A stretch of 11,261 nt of DNA from Sulfurimonas sp. (GTDB lineage Bacteria; Campylobacterota; Campylobacteria; Campylobacterales; Sulfurimonadaceae). Each line of letters opens with the position of its first letter. Position 1 is the first letter of the stretch. The position numbers were made by a program, and so were the translations under genes. The stretch is taken from positions 1 through 11,261 of the forward strand of contig JAGGWE010000025.1 of NCBI GenBank assembly GCA_021157665.1, given 5' to 3'. Shown one piece after another: positions 6,134 through 11,261 of this stretch. The notes below the pieces were generated by a model. The model saw only the letters and a list, made by a program, of their open reading frames with translations. It did no database searches and was not told the origin of the DNA.

Positions 6134-8450
6134 TCCCTAACTCACTTTTAAGTGCATCTAAAATTGTATCCATTGATGAAGTTATATCTTCTTCTTCTAA
6201 TGTTTTATCGTCTGATTGAAGTATAAAACGAATAGATAAACTAACATTATCCCCTAAACTCTCATCGCTGTATCTATCTACAGGATAGAAGTTAATAAGT
6301 TCACTTGTAGCATTTGCATTTATTACCGTTCTAAGCTTATCAAAACTCATATCTCGCGGCATAATAATACTTAAATCTCTATTTGATGCCTGATATTTAG
6401 AACTTTTTTTAGCAGTTTTAAGAGCATATGGAATCTTATCAAAGTCAAGTTCACATAGATATGTTGCTTCTAAATCATAACTTTTTTCTACATCTGGATG
6501 AACACGAAAAAGCTCACCAATTTTTTCATTATTAACAATAACTTCTGCTGATTGATAAGTATGAGAAAGTTTATGTGTAGTTTTATACTCTTTTAATTCA
6601 AATTCACCAATAATATCTGAGACTTTTTGAGCAAATAATCCAAAATCTATTTTAGCTGGTTTTCCAGAATTTAAAAGAGATTCAGCCTCTTTATTTCCAC
6701 TAAAAAGTATAGACATTTTAAGTGACTCATCTCTTCTTGAGTTAAATACTGAACCAATTTCAAAAAGTTTAACTTGAGAGTATCCAGATTTTACATTATT
6801 TGATGCTGCTTTTAAAAGTCCTGTCATAAGAGTGCTTCTTAAAGTATCAAGAGTATTTACAATAGGATTTAAAAGTGCTAACTCATCTGCTGTAGTTTCA
6901 AAACCAAAACTCTCTAAAACTTTTTTCTCATCAAATACAAAATGAATAGATTCAAAAAAACCACTTGCTGCTGCACGATGTCTAAAAATAGTTCTTTTTT
7001 TATATTTAAAATAATCATCTTGAAGTTTGTTTTCTTCTGTAAAAGTAAATGCCTTAGATGGGATATTATCAATCCCAACTAAACGAACTATCTCCTCAAC
7101 AATATCTTGCTTATTTACAATATCATGGCGATACTGAGGAACACCAATAACAAAATTATCTGCTGAAGATTTATCTGTATTAAAACCTAAGTTTTTAAGA
7201 ATTTTACTGATTTTAACCTTGTTAATATCTGCTCCAACAATATCATCTATCTCTTTTTTAGTCAAGGAGATTATTATATCCTTGTAACTATTACCAAGTT
7301 CTATATTTCCACTAAAAACTGATGAATCAGAACTGTTTTCTAAAATATCTAAACAATATGATAATCCAGTATCTAAAGCTGGTTCACTACCTCTTGAAGT
7401 TCTATAAAAAGATGGACAAGAATCAACCTTTGCTAATGACATCTGTTTAGAGATAATATCAGGGGGGATATAACTAGCTTCTAGTAAAATCATCCCCTCA
7501 TCATAAGTTACTTTTGATACATCCTCTTGAATAACACCAACAATAGAAGCTTTTTCAGTCGATACAATAGAAGCAAAACCTTTTTCATCTTCATTTAATT
7601 CAACTTTAGCCATAGTATCATTTTCTCTACAAAAGAAACCATAATTATAAGCTCTTAAAATAACACCACTTGTGTGAGTTGCATATAAGAGTAAAGAATT
7701 TATATCAGTATCTCTTGATTCATCTATCTGTGCTAATCTTAATTTAACTATTAAAGGTAGAGATAAATTTTTTAAATCTATAACTTTATAACTAAGACTT
7801 ACATCTAAATCTTTTTCATGAGATAAACTAAGTAATCTACCGATACCTTTTTTATTATCACTATCATTTGCTTTATGCTCTTTAATTGGTCTATCATAAG
7901 CAGCACTTAAATCTCGTGCAACACCTCTAATACTTAAACAGTCGCCTCTATTTGCAGTAAGTTCAATCTCAATAATATCATCACTAAAAATTTTACTCTC
8001 ACAAACCTCTTGCCCTAAATTGTATTTACCAATACTTGAATCAAGTTCTAAAATACCATCTTGACAATCAGGTAATCCTATCTCGCCCGCCGAACAAATC
8101 ATCCCCTCAGAATCAATACCACGAAGCTTAACAGGTTTTATAGTAAGTCCACTAGGCATCACAGCACCAATAGTTGCAACAACAACATCAAGCCCTACTC
8201 TTACATTTGAAGCACCACAAACAATTTGACGAACACTTGTGCCAATATCTACTTTACAAACATTAAGTTTATCAGCATCTGGATGTTTTTCACACTCTAA
8301 AACACGACCAAAAATAATTTTCTTTGGTACACTATAACTCTCTAAAGAATCTACTTCTAAACCTATAGAGTTAAAAGTTTTACATAAATCATCCGTAGAG
8401 ATTCCATCTAAATCAATCCATTCATTTAACCAACTTCTAGTAACTATCAT
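6117..8450 (-). CDS. pheT: Phenylalanyl-tRNA synthetase beta subunit
   Basis: This is the tRNA-recognising and editing subunit of the (alpha-beta)2 synthetase that charges tRNA-Phe. The 777 residues are normal for bacterial PheT. An N-terminal segment leads into an EMAP-II-like OB-fold tRNA-binding domain (about 39-150, with HPDADKLNVCKVDIG at 56-70 and GMICS at 116-120). The B3/B4 editing domain follows (about 210-360, with SRGSEPALDTGL at 352-363), then the B5 domain (about 390-460, ending PQYRHDI...EEIVRLVG). A catalytic-like core spans about 480-680 and contains LFEIGSVF. The last domain is an FDX-ACB anticodon-binding fold (about 685-777; SNRDLSI near its start). The ATG overlaps the pheS TGA as ATGA, and GGAG lies 8 nt ahead, so the two subunits are coupled and made in matched amounts. 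Confidence 0.97.
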   Translation of the reverse strand: MIVTRSWLNEWIDLDGISTDDLCKTFNSIGLEVDSLESYSVPKKIIFGRVLECEKHPDADKLNVCKVDIGTSVRQIVCGASNVRVGLDVVVATIGAVMPSGLTIKPVKLRGIDSEGMICSAGEIGLPDCQDGILELDSSIGKYNLGQEVCESKIFSDDIIEIELTANRGDCLSIRGVARDLSAAYDRPIKEHKANDSDNKKGIGRLLSLSHEKDLDVSLSYKVIDLKNLSLPLIVKLRLAQIDESRDTDINSLLLYATHTSGVILRAYNYGFFCRENDTMAKVELNEDEKGFASIVSTEKASIVGVIQEDVSKVTYDEGMILLEASYIPPDIISKQMSLAKVDSCPSFYRTSRGSEPALDTGLSYCLDILENSSDSSVFSGNIELGNSYKDIIISLTKKEIDDIVGADINKVKISKILKNLGFNTDKSSADNFVIGVPQYRHDIVNKQDIVEEIVRLVGIDNIPSKAFTFTEENKLQDDYFKYKKRTIFRHRAAASGFFESIHFVFDEKKVLESFGFETTADELALLNPIVNTLDTLRSTLMTGLLKAASNNVKSGYSQVKLFEIGSVFNSRRDESLKMSILFSGNKEAESLLNSGKPAKIDFGLFAQKVSDIIGEFELKEYKTTHKLSHTYQSAEVIVNNEKIGELFRVHPDVEKSYDLEATYLCELDFDKIPYALKTAKKSSKYQASNRDLSIIMPRDMSFDKLRTVINANATSELINFYPVDRYSDESLGDNVSLSIRFILQSDDKTLEEEDITSSMDTILDALKSELGIGLRD

Positions 8451-9448
8451 TGAAACTGCTCCAGTAACTTAATATCTCCCTCAAATAGTGATCTCAAATC
8501 ACCTATTTGATGTATAAGCATTGCAAATCTCTCAACACCTAAACCAAAAGCATATCCACTTACATTTTCATATCTTACTGCCTTAAAAACATTTGGATCA
8601 ACAATTCCACAGCCTAAAACTTCTAACCAACCTGTTTTAGAACAAACTCTACAACCCTTACCTTTACAAAATACACATGAGATATCAACCTCTGCAGATG
8701 GTTCTGTAAAAGGGAAAAATGATGGGCGAAATCTAACTTCAATATCACCAAACATATACTTTAAAAAGTCTTCTAAAATATATTTTAAATTTGCAAAAGA
8801 TACTTTTCCCTCTTCATCAACAAGTAAACCCTCTATCTGATGAAACATAGGAGTATGTGTTAAATCATAATCTCTTCTAAATACAGCACCAGGAGCTATC
8901 ATACGAATAGGTGGTTTTGTATTCATCATAGTTCTAATCTGAACTGGTGAAGTATGTGTACGAAGAAGCATCTCATCTTTAAAATAAAAAGTATCTTGCA
9001 TATCTCTTGCTGGATGGTATTTAGGAAGATTTAAGGCTTCAAAATTATTGAAATCATCTTCTATCATATTTCCAGTTTTCACAGCAAAGTTCATTGATGA
9101 GAAATACTCAACAATTCTGTCCATTGTTTCCATTACTGGATGTAATGCACCAGCCTGACTTTTTGAACTAAACAAAGAAACATCAATTGCTTCAGCTTTC
9201 ATAGCCTCTTGTAACTCTAAGGTTTGAAGAGTTATTTTTCTAGCAGTAAAATCATTCATCAAAGCACTTTTGTGAGTATTTAAATCTTTTGCTATTTGTG
9301 CTTTTTGCTCATTTGGTGCAGTTTTCATCTTAGCAAATTCTGCAGCTAAAACACCTTTTTTTCCAAATACTGATATGCGAATCTCTTCAAGAGCATTCAC
9401 ACTTTGTACCTCTTTTATTTTATCGTACCATTCTTTCAATAGAATCAC
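8447..9448 (-). CDS. pheS: Phenylalanyl-tRNA synthetase alpha subunit
   Basis: This catalytic subunit activates phenylalanine and transfers it to tRNA-Phe together with PheT. The 333 residues fit the family. A short coiled-coil N-terminal arm (about 1-90) precedes the class II core: HPARDMQDTFY (145-155), TSPVQIR (166-172), motif 2 GAVFRRDYDLTHTPMFHQIEG (187-207) and motif 3 GLGVERFAML (302-311). Ala300 in GYAFG sits where the amino-acid pocket alanine of E. coli lies. Cys258, Cys261, Cys266 and Cys269 form a CxxC-x4-CxxC knuckle, also known from other bacterial PheS (for example Bacillus). The start given here is a GTG with no good Shine-Dalgarno. A TTG at 9437-9439 would trim three residues, is preceded by GGGTGA at a fitting distance, and gives an N-terminus starting with KEWYDKI. 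It is the first gene of the minus-strand block. Confidence 0.96.
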   Translation of the reverse strand: MILLKEWYDKIKEVQSVNALEEIRISVFGKKGVLAAEFAKMKTAPNEQKAQIAKDLNTHKSALMNDFTARKITLQTLELQEAMKAEAIDVSLFSSKSQAGALHPVMETMDRIVEYFSSMNFAVKTGNMIEDDFNNFEALNLPKYHPARDMQDTFYFKDEMLLRTHTSPVQIRTMMNTKPPIRMIAPGAVFRRDYDLTHTPMFHQIEGLLVDEEGKVSFANLKYILEDFLKYMFGDIEVRFRPSFFPFTEPSAEVDISCVFCKGKGCRVCSKTGWLEVLGCGIVDPNVFKAVRYENVSGYAFGLGVERFAMLIHQIGDLRSLFEGDIKLLEQFQ

Positions 9449-9459
9449 CCATAATTGTA
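9448..9459 (+). repeat. Left arm of a 12-bp perfect inverted repeat
   Basis: CCCATAATTGTA here is the exact reverse complement of the 12 bases at 9523-9534. The arm overlaps the GTG start candidate of pheS and the bases ahead of it. Read on the minus strand it gives TACAAT followed by TATGGG, the same string that forms the HIT-gene -10 region on the plus strand. The two arms therefore face outward toward the two divergent genes. Confidence 0.8.
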
Positions 9460-9473
9460 AAATTTTAGAATAT

Positions 9474-9479
9474 ATTATA
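9474..9479 (-). promoter_or_regulatory. Candidate -10 box for the pheS operon
   Basis: The minus strand reads TATAAT, within AT-rich DNA, 26 nt upstream of the GTG and 35 nt upstream of the alternative TTG start of pheS. There is no recognisable -35. Competing candidates exist in the same interval: a second TATAAT at 9491-9496 and TACAAT at 9454-9459 inside the inverted repeat. A promoter for pheS in this gap is likely, but which hexamer is used is uncertain. Confidence 0.45.
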
Positions 9480-9519
9480 TTTAAATTTGTATTATAAATA
9501 GCTTCATATTAAATTTATA

Positions 9520-9528
9520 TGCTACAAT
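9520..9528 (+). promoter_or_regulatory. Predicted extended -10 promoter of the HIT gene
   Basis: TGC followed by TACAAT is an extended -10 element, common in Campylobacterota promoters that lack a clear -35. Transcription would begin near 9535, leaving a leader of about 28 nt that contains the Shine-Dalgarno AAGGA at 9550-9554. The TACAAT is also the first half of the right inverted-repeat arm, so a protein bound there would block this promoter. Confidence 0.6.
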
Positions 9529-9534
9529 TATGGG
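9523..9534 (-). repeat. Right arm of the 12-bp perfect inverted repeat
   Basis: TACAATTATGGG on the plus strand mirrors 9448-9459 exactly, with 63 bases between the arms (75 bp centre to centre, about seven helical turns). It covers the -10 and the first bases downstream of it for the HIT gene. The match does not extend beyond 12 bp in either direction. Confidence 0.8.
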
Positions 9535-9562
9535 AAATACTTAAGAAATAAGGAAACAAATT

Positions 9563-9919
9563 ATGTGTCTATTTTGTAAAATCGTTAACAAAGAAATCCC
9601 ATCAAATATTATCTTAGAAGATGATAATTTTCTAGCTTTTCATGATATAAATCCAAAAGCTCCTGTTCATATATTAGCAATCCCAAAAGTTCATGTAGAT
9701 AGTTTTAACGAAGTAACTCCAGAACTTATGTCAAATATGACAACATTTATTCAAAAAGTTGCCTCTGAGGTTAAAATTGATAAAAGTGGTTATAGAGTTA
9801 TCACAAATATAGGAGAAAATGGTGGTCAAGAAGTTGGACATCTACATTTTCATATTTTAGGTGGTGCAAAACTAAAATGGGAACACTTTAGCGATGCAGA
9901 CCCTCAAGGTCATTTCTAA
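9563..9919 (+). CDS. HIT-family (HINT-type) nucleotide hydrolase
   Basis: This is a small cytosolic histidine-triad protein. HINT-type members hydrolyse purine nucleoside phosphoramidates such as AMP-lysine or aminoacyl-AMP; the true substrate here is unknown. The 118 residues match the usual length. The triad is HLHFHILGG at 93-101, with His93, His95 and the nucleophile His97. Other landmarks are CxxC at 2-5 (CLFC), IPSNIILED, FHDINPKAPVHILAIPK (26-42) and the C-terminal WEHF. Cys2, Cys5, His44 and His93 could form the zinc site seen in some bacterial HIT proteins. The ATG is well supported by AAGGA 8 nt upstream. It is a single-gene unit with its own promoter, divergent from pheS, and ends at a hairpin. 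Its persistent pairing with pheS in Campylobacterota may hint at a link to aminoacyl-adenylate clean-up, which is inference. Confidence 0.94.
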   Translation: MCLFCKIVNKEIPSNIILEDDNFLAFHDINPKAPVHILAIPKVHVDSFNEVTPELMSNMTTFIQKVASEVKIDKSGYRVITNIGENGGQEVGHLHFHILGGAKLKWEHFSDADPQGHF

Positions 9920-9920
9920 A

Positions 9921-9948
9921 ATATTCTAGGCTTAAGAGCCTTGAATAT
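9921..9948. terminator. Bidirectional terminator between the HIT gene and argH
   Basis: Bases 9921-9932 pair with 9937-9948 over 12 positions with one T-T mismatch and a TAAG loop, giving a strong stem with a GC-containing top (AGGCT/AGCCT). On the minus strand the stem is followed at once by TTTT; on the plus strand a run of six Ts appears at 9956-9961 after a 7-nt gap. It sits between the stops of two convergent genes and overlaps the argH stop codon, so it probably serves both. Confidence 0.75.
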
Positions 9949-11261
9949 CAAGATATTTTTTAAAATATTCTAACTGTTCCAAAGTTCGTTTCGTTGCAGT
10001 TCCACCAGCAGAAGTTCTTGCATTCATAGAGTGTCTTAAACCTAAATACTCCATAACATCTTCATTTATTCTTTCATCAATCTCTTTAAGATATTTAAAA
10101 TCCATTTTTGATAAATCAACATTTATCTCTTCACCTTTTGCTACTGCACGACCAGTAATAAAATGAGCTTCACGGAATGGAATATCGCATTTTTCAACTA
10201 GATAATCAGCTAAATCAGTCGCAGATAAATGCCCAATCGCACATGCCGACTCCATGTTATGAGATTTAACTTCCATAGTTTTGATAGCTTCTTTTAAAAT
10301 CTCTAATGAAATTTCAGCTGTCTCAACTGAATCAAAAACACCCTCTTTATCTTCTTGAGTATCTTTGTTATATGCTAATGGCAGACCTTTCATAACAGTT
10401 AAAAGTCCCATTAGAGAACCATAAACTCGTCCAGTTTTCCCACGAAGAAGCTCTGGAACATCAGGGTTTTTCTTTTGTGGCATGATTGAACTACCAGTTG
10501 AGTATTCATCACTAAGTTCTACAAAACCAAACTCATAAGATGACCACATAACAAGCTCTTCACTCAAACGAGATATATGCATCATCATTGTTGAGATATT
10601 AAACAAAATCTCTAATGCAAAATCTCTATCACTTACTGTATCTAAACAGTTTACACTAACAGAATCAAAACCTAACATCTCTGCTGTCATATCTCTATCT
10701 ACGGCATGTGGAGTTCCTGCTAGTGCTGCACAACCAAGAGGTGAAACATTGTTTCTTATCGCAGAATTCTCAAATCTCTCAATATCTCTTTTAAACATAG
10801 AAAGATAAGCACCTAAATGGAATGCAAAGTTAATCGGTTGAGCATGTTGAAGATGAGTCATACCAGGGATTAAAGTCTCAGTATGTTTATCTGCTACTAC
10901 AATTACCTCTTGCATTAAAAGTTTAAGAGCCTCAACTATTTCACCATTTTTACGAATTACAAAACGACGGAAATCAACAGCTACTTGATCATTTCTACTT
11001 CTTGCAGTATGAAGTTTTTTTCCAGCATCACCGATTAAAGCAGTTAATCTTTTCTCGATACCCATATGTAGATCTTCATCAGAGATTTTCCACTCAAACT
11101 CTCCTAATTCTATCTCTTTCATAACTTGATTTAGTCCATCAGTAATTTGAGAGAGTTCCTCTGTATTTAAAATACCTTGTTTTGTAAGCATTGCGGCATG
11201 TGCAAGTGAACCCTCTATATCTTCACGATAAAGTTTTCTATCGTACATAATTGAAGCATTA
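9932..11261 (-). CDS. argH: Argininosuccinate lyase, 5' end beyond the right edge
   Basis: ArgH splits argininosuccinate into arginine and fumarate, the last step of arginine synthesis. The fumarase/aspartase-fold protein is nearly complete: 442 residues are in the window. The frame continues upstream of the ATG at 11246-11248 as N-A-S-I, which joins the family's FNASI(M)(Y/F)DRKLYREDIEGS start, so that ATG is internal and about 18-20 residues lie outside. Counting from that Met, landmarks are HTARSRNDQVA (80-90), THLQHAQP (131-138, with catalytic His132) and the flexible signature loop GSSIMPQKKNP (252-262, with the catalytic Ser). The C-terminus RTSAGGTA (411-418) is also typical. Its promoter must lie outside the window. 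It converges on the HIT gene and is not part of the pheS-serA block; in C. jejuni I recall argH being elsewhere in the genome. Confidence 0.96.
   Translation of the reverse strand, partial: NASIMYDRKLYREDIEGSLAHAAMLTKQGILNTEELSQITDGLNQVMKEIELGEFEWKISDEDLHMGIEKRLTALIGDAGKKLHTARSRNDQVAVDFRRFVIRKNGEIVEALKLLMQEVIVVADKHTETLIPGMTHLQHAQPINFAFHLGAYLSMFKRDIERFENSAIRNNVSPLGCAALAGTPHAVDRDMTAEMLGFDSVSVNCLDTVSDRDFALEILFNISTMMMHISRLSEELVMWSSYEFGFVELSDEYSTGSSIMPQKKNPDVPELLRGKTGRVYGSLMGLLTVMKGLPLAYNKDTQEDKEGVFDSVETAEISLEILKEAIKTMEVKSHNMESACAIGHLSATDLADYLVEKCDIPFREAHFITGRAVAKGEEINVDLSKMDFKYLKEIDERINEDVMEYLGLRHSMNARTSAGGTATKRTLEQLEYFKKYLDIQGS

Noticed and set aside
8641..8677. Four-cysteine knuckle in PheS as a possible novel metal site
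   Set aside because: The same CxxC-x4-CxxC insertion is known in PheS of other bacteria such as Bacillus, so it is ordinary.
9420..9452. Ten-codon frame starting ATG GGT GAT overlapping the pheS start, considered as a leader peptide like pheM of E. coli
   Set aside because: It contains no phenylalanine codons, overlaps the synthetase start itself and has no attenuator hairpin after it, so it does not fit an attenuation leader.
9448..9534. Miniature inverted-repeat transposable element of 87 bp
   Set aside because: It has no target-site duplication beyond a single base, and the interval includes the pheS start and the HIT promoter, which are needed by conserved genes.

Overview
The window looks like a stretch of core chromosome from a low-GC member of the Campylobacterota (Epsilonproteobacteria), most likely close to Sulfurimonas. 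This rests on protein similarity recalled from memory: AroA, PheS, IspH and ArgH read like Campylobacter, Helicobacter and Sulfurimonas homologues. It also rests on gene order. The run pheS-pheT-aroA-ispH-rpsA-(small membrane protein)-serA, with a HIT-family gene divergent from pheS, is the arrangement I recall for H. pylori (about HP0397-HP0404) and C. jejuni (about Cj0891-Cj0898). The genus is inference. No database search was possible.

Layout from left to right. Positions 3-152 hold the 3' end of an unrecognised plus-strand gene cut by the window edge. A 9-bp perfect hairpin (161-183) separates it from the convergent serA. Positions 192-9448 are a seven-gene minus-strand block, transcribed right to left: pheS, pheT, aroA, ispH, rpsA, a small anchored membrane protein, serA. 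Most junctions overlap by 1-17 nt (ATGA or TAATG type), which points to translational coupling. The only sizeable internal gap, 81 bp ahead of rpsA, contains a TATAAT -10 box, so rpsA and the two genes after it probably have their own promoter. Positions 9449-9562 are a divergent promoter region bracketed by a perfect 12-bp inverted repeat. The plus-strand HIT hydrolase gene (9563-9919) follows. It is separated from the convergent argH, which runs off the right edge, by a bidirectional hairpin terminator.

How the genes relate: PheS and PheT form phenylalanyl-tRNA synthetase. AroA makes EPSP on the way to chorismate and so to phenylalanine. IspH performs the last step of the MEP isoprenoid pathway. 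S1 recruits mRNA to the ribosome. SerA commits 3-phosphoglycerate to serine. ArgH releases arginine. All are housekeeping functions tied to growth and protein synthesis.

I see no mobile element, CRISPR array, toxin-antitoxin pair, phage gene, tRNA or rRNA, and no gene-free stretch longer than 300 bases. I found no novel defence or metabolic system. The points most worth a second look are the inverted repeat around the pheS/HIT promoters, the uncharacterised membrane protein with a possible SPOR-like C-terminal fold, and the start codons of pheS, aroA and argH.
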